From Candidatus Magasanikbacteria bacterium CG_4_10_14_0_8_um_filter_42_12 (GTDB lineage: Bacteria; Patescibacteriota; Patescibacteriia; Magasanikbacterales; UBA922), in contig PFLZ01000060.1 of the NCBI GenBank assembly GCA_002784795.1, positions 1-12,489 of the forward strand: a DNA stretch of 12,489 bases, in the 5' to 3' direction. The translations under genes were made by a program, and so were the position numbers. The notes under the pieces were generated by a model. It saw only the letters and a list, made by a program, of their open reading frames with translations. It did no database searches and was not told where the DNA came from. Positions 1-3,870 of the stretch are shown piece after piece. Within the stretch, counting starts at the first letter, position 1. Every line of letters starts with the position of its first letter.

Positions 1-276
1 TGGAAGCTTCTTGAAAAAGATAATCGATCGTACATTCTCAACATCCTGAACAATAGTTACAACAGAAAAAAAGGATACGTAACACAAATTTGGCAACGAG
101 AAAATTATCCTGAGGTCATTTATTCAGATACTTTTTTACTCACCAAAATCAAATATATCTATTTCAATCCGGTCAAAAAAGGGTATGTCGAGCAGCCTGA
201 AGATTGGCAATATTCCTCTGCACGAAACTGGATAAAAGAAAAACATGATATTATAGAATTGGATCCACGACCGTAG
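1..276 (+). CDS. REP-associated tyrosine transposase (RAYT/IS200-like), C-terminal part
   Basis: The reading frame is open from base 1 to the TAG at 274-276, giving 91 residues; the N-terminal part lies outside the window, so no start can be given. The segment YIYFNPVKKGYVEQPEDW followed by QYSSA (about residues 52-74) is the C-terminal hallmark of Y1 (HUH) transposases of the RAYT group, whose usual form is YIxxNPVxxGLVxxPEDWxxSS. Tyr52 is by family comparison the nucleophile that attacks single-stranded DNA; the HUH motif would be upstream of the window. Such proteins bind REP hairpins, and a palindromic repeat begins only seven bases after this stop. Whether the full gene is intact cannot be told from here. 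Family assignment is fairly secure; activity is unknown. Confidence 0.85.
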   Translation, partial: WKLLEKDNRSYILNILNNSYNRKKGYVTQIWQRENYPEVIYSDTFLLTKIKYIYFNPVKKGYVEQPEDWQYSSARNWIKEKHDIIELDPRP

Positions 277-282
277 CATCTA

Positions 283-318
283 GGCTCCACAGCCCTTCGG
301 GACTATGGAGCCAGCCAA
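283..318. repeat. REP-like palindromic repeat, copy 1
   Basis: A 36-bp sequence identical to the copy at 553-588. It folds as GGCTCCA/TGGAGCC (7 bp), a C-A mismatch, two pairs, a bulged A, then CCC-TTC-GGG at the tip. It begins directly after the transposase stop; GTAG, the tetranucleotide that RAYTs recognise beside REP hairpins, occurs at 273-276 (partly the stop codon). It lacks a T-run on the + side, so it is a poor + terminator. Confidence 0.85.
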
Positions 319-324
319 AAAATT

Positions 325-540
325 ATGAAAGAAATAGAAAAAAAGCAAATAAAAGCGATACGCTATGCAAATCAGCCTGCTCGATTTGTTATGAAAGGAA
401 GTATTGTTACATTACAGTCAGATCATGGCGTTCGTACTTTGAAAAAAGTAGGAAATATCTGGTTTTGTGATTGCACATTCTATGCTAAAACTACCACCTG
501 TAGTCATGTTATGGCACTAGAATCTTTATTGGGTCAATAA
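325..540 (+). CDS. Stand-alone SWIM zinc-finger mini-protein
   Basis: A 71-residue protein with the SWIM signature CxC-x8-CxH: Cys48, Cys50, Cys59 and His61 would hold one zinc ion. SWIM domains occur in SWI/SNF ATPases, MuDR transposases and MEKK1, where they bind DNA or protein; here the domain is nearly the whole protein, preceded by a basic N-terminus (KEIEKKQIKAIR) and a short beta-rich stretch. The ATG at 325 follows repeat copy 1 by six bases and has no Shine-Dalgarno sequence. The gene is bounded on both sides by identical 36-bp palindromes and lies just behind a RAYT transposase, which hints at a small mobile or translocated unit. The SWIM call is firm; the role is unknown, and DNA binding is only a family-based guess. 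Confidence 0.8.
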   Translation: MKEIEKKQIKAIRYANQPARFVMKGSIVTLQSDHGVRTLKKVGNIWFCDCTFYAKTTTCSHVMALESLLGQ

Positions 541-550
541 TTTAAAAAAG

Positions 551-595
551 CTGGCTCCACAGCCCTTCGGGACTATGGAGCCAGCCAATTTTTAC
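551..595. repeat. REP-like palindromic repeat, copy 2, doubling as terminator
   Basis: Bases 553-588 repeat 283-318 exactly. In this copy the outer stem is longer (CTGGCTCCA/TGGAGCCAG) and is flanked by an A-run on the left (545-549) and AATTTTT on the right, giving the shape of an intrinsic terminator for the SWIM gene that ends at 540. The YecM gene starts five bases after the T-run. Confidence 0.8.
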
Positions 596-599
596 GAGT

Positions 600-1103
600 A
601 TGACTGGACTTGACCACCACATCGACTCCACAACAAAATTTCTAGACAACATTTTTTCTTCCCTTGTCGAGGTTGATATTGATGTATCACCATTTTTCCT
701 CGACCATATCTGCTATCGCGTCGAAACTGCGGAAGAATATGAAAGATATAAAAACATTCTCGCCGACTACGGCACAGTCCTGAGCGAAACAATGGTCAGC
801 GGCAGACTCATCTCTACATATAAACTCCACGAACCAATCACTTACAAAGAAAGACACATTCCCCTGCTCGAGCTTCCCTCTCCAAAGCCTGGCAAACACT
901 ATGCGAGCGGACTCGAACATGCGGAGTTTGTGATTGATACCTCGTTTGAGGCATTCATGAAAAAATATCCGCATGTCTCTTTTGAAACAAAAGATCTTGA
1001 GAAAAAAATAAATCCAGATATTCGCATTTCATTTGACGGCTGTAGTGTAAAATTTCATCAGCAGTCGCTAGAGGATGTGATAAAGTTTGAGCAAAGTCTG
1101 TAA
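600..1103 (+). CDS. yecM: YecM-family protein (VOC-like fold, putative metal binding)
   Basis: A 167-residue protein, slightly shorter than E. coli YecM. Family landmarks in order: FLDHICYR (33-40), SETMVSGRLI (62-71), YKLHEP (74-79), LLELPSPKPGKHY (89-101), GLEHAEFVI (104-112), NPDI (138-141), and VKFH followed by SLEDVIKFEQS near the end. His36, Glu91 and His107 are candidate metal ligands as in vicinal-oxygen-chelate proteins; I infer this from position only. The family is cytoplasmic and its substrate has not been established. ATG at 600 is the only sensible start; no SD precedes it. It converges with the toxin-antitoxin operon, with which it shares the terminator hairpin at 1100-1137. 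Family call secure, function open. Confidence 0.85.
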   Translation: MTGLDHHIDSTTKFLDNIFSSLVEVDIDVSPFFLDHICYRVETAEEYERYKNILADYGTVLSETMVSGRLISTYKLHEPITYKERHIPLLELPSPKPGKHYASGLEHAEFVIDTSFEAFMKKYPHVSFETKDLEKKINPDIRISFDGCSVKFHQQSLEDVIKFEQSL

Positions 1104-1137
1104 AAACAAAAATAACCCTTTTTACAAAGCTGCTTTT
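1100..1137 (-). terminator. Terminator repeat T1, between yecM and the TA operon
   Basis: On the minus strand this reads AAAAGCAGCTTTG, then AAAAAGGGTTA, then TTTTTGTTTTTAC, directly after the toxin stop. The stem is weaker than in T2 and T3. The same sequence pattern recurs at 1727-1761 and 2364-2400, so this is a repeated terminator. A shorter CTTTT on the + side may also serve yecM. Confidence 0.65.
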
Positions 1138-1142
1138 AAAAA

Positions 1143-1382
1143 TTACAAATTGTACGTTGTATCAGATCGCCGTTCAATACTCACCAATCGATACGCTGTT
1201 TTTGAACGAATATAGAGAATCCGAACATCCCCTACTCGCACACGAAAAATATTTTTATGTCCTGACAAACGCTTCACATCGAGATGTGATGTATCCCCCT
1301 GTTCAATATCATCCAAGATCTGTAGCACTTTCTTCAATTCCTTTTTGGACAATCTTTTCAAAAATTTTAGAATCTTATCCAT
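1143..1382 (-). CDS. Type II toxin, RelE/ParE superfamily
   Basis: A 79-residue protein with the compact RelE/ParE layout: an N-terminal helix pair (LKRLSKKELKKVLQILDDIEQG), then VKRLSGHKNIFRVRVGDVRILYI and a last strand RLVSIERRSD. The block GHKNIFRVRVGDVRILY is the typical central beta sheet of this superfamily. RelE members cleave mRNA at the ribosome and ParE members poison gyrase; the sequence does not separate the two, though basic residues in the sheet and at the C-terminus fit an RNase. The ATG lies seven bases after the antitoxin stop, so both genes are one operon. There is no SD, so translation is probably coupled to the antitoxin. Length is normal (about 80-95 aa); no defect is visible. 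Confidence 0.85.
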   Translation of the reverse strand: MDKILKFLKRLSKKELKKVLQILDDIEQGDTSHLDVKRLSGHKNIFRVRVGDVRILYIRSKTAYRLVSIERRSDTTYNL

Positions 1383-1389
1383 AGAAAAT

Positions 1390-1617
1390 TTATGCCAGTA
1401 ACGCCGCCGCCTTTTTCACATTTTCAAATGACACGCCTGTTTTGTCAATCTCTGTAAAATCCACAACCGTTTCCCAAGAATCTTCTTCTATCGGAACGAT
1501 CTTAAACACAGGCTTTGATTTTTTGAGAATAATAAAACTATCTCCATGTTCAGAAACACGTTTTGTATAATCACTGAGTTTTGTGCGAAGTTCCTTGAGT
1601 GAAACAAGATTATTCAT
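1390..1617 (-). CDS. Antitoxin, Phd/YefM family
   Basis: A 75-residue protein beginning MNNLVSLKELRTKLSDYTKRVSEHGDSFIILKKSKPVFKIVP, the standard Phd/YefM DNA-binding N-terminus (helix, then GDSFIILKKSKPVFKI as the strand pair). The acidic, probably flexible C-terminal half (EEDSWETVVDFTEIDKTGVSFENVKKAAALLA) would wrap the toxin. It precedes the toxin gene in the usual order. A consensus sigma-70 promoter lies upstream, and between the -10 and the ATG are two direct copies of TACAACT (on +) 12 bp apart, a likely autoregulatory operator. No SD is present at the start. Confidence 0.88.
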   Translation of the reverse strand: MNNLVSLKELRTKLSDYTKRVSEHGDSFIILKKSKPVFKIVPIEEDSWETVVDFTEIDKTGVSFENVKKAAALLA

Positions 1618-1628
1618 ACTTATAGAGT

Positions 1629-1647
1629 TACAACTTTAGATACAACT
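1629..1647. promoter_or_regulatory. Putative antitoxin operator: two TACAACT direct repeats
   Basis: TACAACT at 1629-1635 and again at 1641-1647, a period of 12 bp, lies between the -10 box and the antitoxin ATG. Phd/YefM antitoxins repress their own operon by binding repeated sites in this position, though usually palindromic ones; the assignment is by position and repetition. Confidence 0.5.
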
Positions 1648-1649
1648 AC

Positions 1650-1678
1650 AGCATACACTAAAGATTTAAAATTGTCAA
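1650..1678 (-). promoter_or_regulatory. Sigma-70 promoter of the TA operon
   Basis: On the minus strand: TTGACA (1678-1673), 17-bp spacer, TATGCT (1655-1650). The -35 is a perfect match. The expected start of transcription is about 25 bases upstream of the antitoxin ATG, running through the operator repeats. Confidence 0.75.
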
Positions 1679-1726
1679 CAAACTGAAAATTCTGCGCAAT
1701 CCTAAAATAATCTACGTAATCCTTGA

Positions 1727-1761
1727 GTAAAACAAAAACAACCCTTTATAGAGTTGCTTTT
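1727..1761 (-). terminator. Terminator repeat T2, of unit 1
   Basis: Minus strand: AAAAG, stem CAACTC/GGGTTG around the loop TATAAA, then TTTTTGTTTTAC. Compared with T3 the stem bases differ but still pair. It directly follows the putative pseudoknot at 1761-1827, with no spacer. Confidence 0.75.
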
Positions 1762-1827
1762 GACTGGTCCGACGCGCTCGCTCTTCTGATCGACCACGAA
1801 GGGCCAGTCAGCGCGTGAGCGCGTCGG
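1761..1827 (-). ncRNA. Putative 3'-UTR H-type pseudoknot of unit 1
   Basis: Read in the minus-strand transcript the segments run: S1 CCGACGCGCTC (1827-1817), S2 TGACTGG (1810-1804), S1' GAGCGCGTCGG (1779-1769), S2' CCAGTCA (1767-1761). S1 pairs with S1' over 11 bp and S2 with S2' over 7 bp, in interleaved order, which is pseudoknot topology rather than nested hairpins. It lies 32 bases after the stop of the gene at 1860-2267 and abuts terminator T2. A second element with the same topology but different stems follows the paralogous gene. A DNA-level role (recombination or protein binding site) is the alternative. Confidence 0.45.
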
Positions 1828-1859
1828 GGTGGGAGCCCGTGTTGTACGACGGCAGGCCT

Positions 1860-2267
1860 CTACTTGTTGCTAAGCAGGACCATCGCCAGGATGAGGATGC
1901 CGATGAGCTGGAACACGTTCAGAACGATGGACACATCCCTCTGCCGCGTACGGCGCACACTCAGGTCGCTAGCCTGCTCGATTGCGAGACCATCCTTGGT
2001 GCGGAGCGTACTCTCGATGCAATCCACGTAGTAGTCACTGACGATGTCTCCCGGAAGGAGACGCTTTGCGACCATGCTGTCGCTGGGTCGAAAATGTACG
2101 GCCTCGCAATAATCCACAACACCGGTTTCGCCGCTGATGTGGCAGGACTTTAGCGTAATCTTGTGCCAACCAAAGTATGGCACCCACACGTAGCAGATGC
2201 TACGAGCTTCATCATGGACTCGAGGCCACTCCGTCTGGAACGTGTGGCTAAGGAAACTGAACAGCAT
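1860..2267 (-). CDS. Unit 1: small GC-rich tail-anchored membrane protein, unknown
   Basis: A 135-residue protein I do not recognise. The N-terminal ~105 residues look soluble and carry ICYVWVPYFGW at 24-34; a basic patch RRTRQR (105-110) precedes a single hydrophobic segment (about 112-131) and a three-residue tail SNK, so it should be tail-anchored with its domain in the cytoplasm (positive-inside rule). The paralogue at 2449-2829 has ICYVFHPSSGW at exactly the same residues, the RTR before the membrane span and a similar tail. The ATG at 2267 is preceded by AGGAG with an 8-base spacer, unlike the core genes here, which lack an SD. Base composition is visibly more GC-rich than neighbours. 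It has its own promoter and terminator, so it is monocistronic. Probably an orphan or lineage-restricted family; transfer is possible. Confidence 0.75.
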   Translation of the reverse strand: MLFSFLSHTFQTEWPRVHDEARSICYVWVPYFGWHKITLKSCHISGETGVVDYCEAVHFRPSDSMVAKRLLPGDIVSDYYVDCIESTLRTKDGLAIEQASDLSVRRTRQRDVSIVLNVFQLIGILILAMVLLSNK

Positions 2268-2275
2268 GCGTTCCT

Positions 2276-2280
2276 CTCCT
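2276..2280 (-). promoter_or_regulatory. Shine-Dalgarno site of unit 1
   Basis: AGGAG on the minus strand, eight bases before the ATG at 2267. It matters because nearly all core genes in the window start without an SD. Confidence 0.7.
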
Positions 2281-2312
2281 CACATGGGTAGTTGGGCTCC
2301 CTGTTTGCGCAT

Positions 2313-2341
2313 AGATAAGCAAAAAATGTACATGTTGTCAA
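2313..2341 (-). promoter_or_regulatory. Sigma-70 promoter of unit 1
   Basis: Minus strand: TTGACA (2341-2336), 17-bp spacer ending in a T-run, TTATCT (2318-2313) followed by ATGCGCA. The whole stretch closely resembles the promoter at 2873-2901, including the unusual TTATCTATGC. The predicted leader is about 38 nt. Confidence 0.8.
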
Positions 2342-2363
2342 TAGTATACACTCAAAAAAATTA

Positions 2364-2400
2364 GTAAAAACAAAAACAGCCTTTTCACAAAGCTGCTTTT
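2364..2400 (-). terminator. Terminator repeat T3, of unit 2
   Basis: Minus strand: AAAAG, stem CAGC-TTT/AAA-GCTG with one bulged base and a 4-base loop, then TTTTTGTTTTTAC. It is homologous to T1 and T2 and lies directly after the pseudoknot at 2401-2445. Confidence 0.78.
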
Positions 2401-2445
2401 GCATTGTCCCCGACGATCGGTGCGACAATGCGCACGACATCGGGG
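2401..2445 (-). ncRNA. Putative 3'-UTR H-type pseudoknot of unit 2
   Basis: In the minus-strand transcript: S1 CCCCGA (2445-2440) and GTGCG (2435-2431), then loop bases CATTGT, then CGCAC (2424-2420) and TCGGGG (2413-2408). The loop sequence, within GCATTGTC, is complementary to GACAATGC at 2408-2401, directly after S1'. Stem and loop-tail pairings are interleaved, as in the element at 1761-1827, and the S1'-S2' junction has no free bases. It starts three bases after the stop codon of the gene at 2449-2829 and runs straight into terminator T3. Confidence 0.48.
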
Positions 2446-2448
2446 TGG

Positions 2449-2829
2449 TCAGTGTCCTGAGTTGTAGGCGATGAACAAGGCCATCACAGTGAGCCCCAGC
2501 ACGAGTGCTGACCACACCAACGCCGAAACTCCAAAGAACCCATGTCGGGTCCTCGCAAGAGCGAAGGCGTCCTCGTTGTCGTAGGTCTTTTCCTGCGCCG
2601 TGATCAGCTCCTGGTTGCCACCGAGACGATGAGCAACGAGGACACTAGGACCTCGTGGACTCCAAGGGGAAGAATCCTTCACCTCGAGCCCCCCGCACCT
2701 GACAAATCGAAGGACAGACAACATCATCCACCCGGACGACGGGTGAAAAACGTAGCAAATCCCCTGTTTTGCCTCCAGCCTGTCAGGGCAGACTTCGAAA
2801 GTTTCCCCTTCAAATATGAACGTCATCAT
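2449..2829 (-). CDS. Unit 2: small GC-rich tail-anchored membrane protein, paralogue of unit 1
   Basis: A 126-residue protein, family not recognised. Start chosen at the first ATG of an ATG-ATG pair (2829): AGGAGG sits eight bases upstream, and the promoter at 2873-2901 puts the transcript start near 2866, which rules out the longer frame reaching 2928. Residues 24-34 read ICYVFHPSSGW, aligned without gaps to ICYVWVPYFGW in unit 1; ARTRH (92-96) precedes a hydrophobic segment (about 98-121) and a short tail NSGH. This suggests a cytoplasmic domain fixed by a C-terminal anchor. The stop is TGA. The gene is GC-rich, monocistronic and divergent from the peroxiredoxin. The two proteins are distant paralogues; outside the named blocks they have diverged widely. 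Function unknown. Confidence 0.75.
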   Translation of the reverse strand: MMTFIFEGETFEVCPDRLEAKQGICYVFHPSSGWMMLSVLRFVRCGGLEVKDSSPWSPRGPSVLVAHRLGGNQELITAQEKTYDNEDAFALARTRHGFFGVSALVWSALVLGLTVMALFIAYNSGH

Positions 2830-2837
2830 CGCGTCTT

Positions 2838-2843
2838 CCTCCT
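2838..2843 (-). promoter_or_regulatory. Shine-Dalgarno site of unit 2
   Basis: AGGAGG on the minus strand, eight bases from the ATG at 2829; it decides the start of this gene. Just upstream the leader holds GTTGG...CCAAC, a possible small hairpin. Confidence 0.75.
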
Positions 2844-2872
2844 GACGTTGGAAAAGCTCCCAACTGATGCAT

Positions 2873-2901
2873 AGATAATCAAAAAAAAGCCATTTTGTCA
2901 A
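2873..2901 (-). promoter_or_regulatory. Sigma-70 promoter of unit 2
   Basis: Minus strand: TTGACA (2901-2896), 17-bp spacer with a run of T, TTATCT (2878-2873) then ATGCATCA. It shares about 50 bases of recognisable similarity with the unit 1 promoter, down to the GGGAGC in the leader. Confidence 0.8.
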
Positions 2902-2920
2902 TAATACTACCTGAATTCGC

Positions 2921-2949
2921 TTGCTCAATCATAGACATTCCACTACTAT
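2921..2949 (+). promoter_or_regulatory. Promoter of the peroxiredoxin gene
   Basis: TTGCTC (2921-2926), 17-bp spacer, TACTAT (2944-2949). It is back to back with the unit 2 promoter, and the leader would be about 28 nt. Confidence 0.55.
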
Positions 2950-2983
2950 AGAAGGACACAACTCAATCATAAACCAACATACT

Positions 2984-3439
2984 ATGATCAAACTTAACTC
3001 CCCTGCCCCATCCTTTACTCTCGCCGACCAACATGGCAAGATGCATAGCCTAAAAGACTATGCAGGCAAAAAAGTCCTGCTTTACTTTTATCCAAAAGAT
3101 GACACACCAGGCTGCACGACTGAAGCGTGTAATTTTCGTGATAGACTCAATGAACTCAAAGATCACGGCGTGCAAGTGCTGGGTGTAAGTAAAGACAGTG
3201 TAGATTCACATAAAAAATTTGCAGAAAAATTTCAGCTGAACTTTCCTCTCCTCGCTGATGAAGATGGCACAGTGGTAGAAGCCTACAACGTCTTGAAAGA
3301 AAAAAGTATGTTTGGGAAAACATACATGGGCGTCTCACGAGAGTCATTTCTCATAGATGAAGAAGGAAATATCGCAAAGCATTACGAAAAAGTAAAACCT
3401 GCTGAGCATGTAGAGGAAGTGCTGGAGGATGTGAAATAG
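2984..3439 (+). CDS. bcp: Thioredoxin-dependent peroxiredoxin, Bcp/PrxQ type
   Basis: A 151-residue protein from the ATG at 2984 (MIKLNSPAPSFTL); the frame stays open to 2921 but those codons overlap the promoter. It reduces H2O2 and organic peroxides in the cytoplasm, with electrons usually from thioredoxin. Residues 34-53, FYPKDDTPGCTTEACNFRD, contain the peroxidatic Cys44 and the resolving Cys49 five residues later, the pattern of atypical two-cysteine PrxQ enzymes. Thr41 and Pro42 of the PxxxTxxC motif are present, with Pro37. The thioredoxin fold continues through VLGVSKDS, FPLLADEDGTV and RESFLIDEEGNI. Length is normal. There is no SD before the start. It is monocistronic, between two GC-rich minus-strand units. 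Confidence 0.95.
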   Translation: MIKLNSPAPSFTLADQHGKMHSLKDYAGKKVLLYFYPKDDTPGCTTEACNFRDRLNELKDHGVQVLGVSKDSVDSHKKFAEKFQLNFPLLADEDGTVVEAYNVLKEKSMFGKTYMGVSRESFLIDEEGNIAKHYEKVKPAEHVEEVLEDVK

Positions 3440-3442
3440 TCT

Positions 3443-3479
3443 ATAAAAAGCAAGAGGGCATGTCGCGAGGACATGCCCT
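3443..3479 (-). terminator. Palindromic terminator of the third GC-rich unit
   Basis: A 10-bp perfect stem, AGGGCATGTC/GACATGCCCT, with the loop GCGAG (+ strand), followed on the minus strand by TCTTGCTTTTTATAG. It lies downstream of the gene at 3501-3734 and has no T-run for the peroxiredoxin. The stem and the central TCGCGA resemble the palindrome inside uvrB (8147-8166), so it may be a REP-type repeat used as a terminator. Confidence 0.7.
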
Positions 3480-3500
3480 TACAAGATGTACGCCGAACGC

Positions 3501-3734
3501 CTACTTGATCTCGACAGTGAGAAGGCGAACTCTTCCACCTCCTCCCTCGAACTGTAGCTGGTACCCCTCGAACTTCTCCGGCAGGTTCTCGGGAACACCG
3601 GTGTTGAGACCAACTTTGACGAGCATCTCCTCGGCGTCGACGGCGATCCATGTGATCTGATCGCCATCGATGCTGTACCCGTTCAACAGATTTCGAACTC
3701 TGGTCGAGAGCTGCCTACGTTCCTCATTCGTCAT
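3501..3734 (-). CDS. Small GC-rich protein, unknown
   Basis: From the ATG at 3734 the product is 77 residues (MTNEERRQLSTRV...LLTVEIK). A GTG at 3740 with GGAGG seven bases upstream is an equally good start; TTG at 3761 is less likely because the promoter would leave almost no leader. No family is recognised. An acidic/basic helix opens the protein, followed by beta-like stretches (YSIDGDQITWIAVDAEEMLVKVGL and EGYQLQFEGGGGRVRLLTVEIK); there is no membrane segment, no signal peptide and no cysteine. It resembles the two tail-anchored units in GC-rich composition, own promoter, own terminator, minus orientation and a purine-rich SD, but not in protein sequence. The regular codon use and dedicated signals make it a likely real gene. 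Confidence 0.65.
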   Translation of the reverse strand: MTNEERRQLSTRVRNLLNGYSIDGDQITWIAVDAEEMLVKVGLNTGVPENLPEKFEGYQLQFEGGGGRVRLLTVEIK

Positions 3735-3773
3735 TGCCACCTTCGGACCTCCATCCTCCAAAGTAATATAAAA

Positions 3774-3802
3774 ACGCTATCATTTTCTATAAAAAAAGTC
3801 AA
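3774..3802 (-). promoter_or_regulatory. Promoter of the third GC-rich unit
   Basis: Minus strand: TTGACT (3802-3797), 17-bp spacer, TAGCGT (3779-3774). The -10 is a weak match. It is back to back with the ABC-F promoter, and the leader to the ATG at 3734 would be about 33 nt, like units 1 and 2. Confidence 0.5.
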
Positions 3803-3817
3803 TGAAGCCCAATAAGA

Positions 3818-3846
3818 TTGACAAACGAGTGAAAAACGGCTATAGT
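3818..3846 (+). promoter_or_regulatory. Sigma-70 promoter of the ABC-F/FKBP operon
   Basis: TTGACA (3818-3823), exactly 17 bp, TATAGT (3841-3846). This is close to consensus and the strongest-looking core promoter in the window. Transcription should begin near 3853, giving a leader of only about 18 nt without an SD. Confidence 0.85.
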
Positions 3847-3859
3847 TAGAGCCGTTTTT
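3832..3859. promoter_or_regulatory. Inverted repeat over the ABC-F -10 box and start point
   Basis: AAAAACGGCT (3832-3841) and AGCCGTTTTT (3850-3859) form a perfect 10-bp inverted repeat around an 8-base centre that contains most of the -10 box. As RNA it would look like an intrinsic terminator, stopping read-through from upstream; as DNA it could be an operator. Transcripts from the promoter contain only its right arm. Confidence 0.6.
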
Positions 3860-3870
3860 AATATCGCACT

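Noticed and set aside
283..588. The two 36-bp palindromes as a CRISPR array
   Set aside because: Only two copies, 270 bp apart with a whole gene between them, and no cas genes.
687..974. Open frame on the minus strand inside yecM
   Set aside because: It overlaps a well-supported gene in antisense, has no SD or promoter, and its composition mirrors the coding strand.
1275..1292. TCACATC-GA-GATGTGA inverted repeat inside the toxin gene
   Set aside because: Seven-bp arms in a coding region, not repeated elsewhere here; consistent with chance.
1815..2153. Plus-strand open frame opposite unit 1 (112 aa)
   Set aside because: The minus-strand frame has the promoter, SD, terminator, membrane anchor and a paralogue; the + frame begins inside the pseudoknot and has none of these.
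1727..2450. The repeated elements after units 1 and 2 as integron attC sites of a cassette array
   Set aside because: No GTTRRRY/RYYYAAC core pairs are visible at the element ends, each gene has its own promoter and terminator, and no integrase is in the window.
2150..2515. Minus-strand frame of 121 aa spanning the unit 1 promoter, T3 and the unit 2 pseudoknot
   Set aside because: It runs through a promoter, a terminator and the 3' end of another gene, and has no start signal.
2542..2874. Plus-strand open frame opposite unit 2 (110 aa)
   Set aside because: High GC content keeps several frames open; the signals and the paralogy support the minus frame only.
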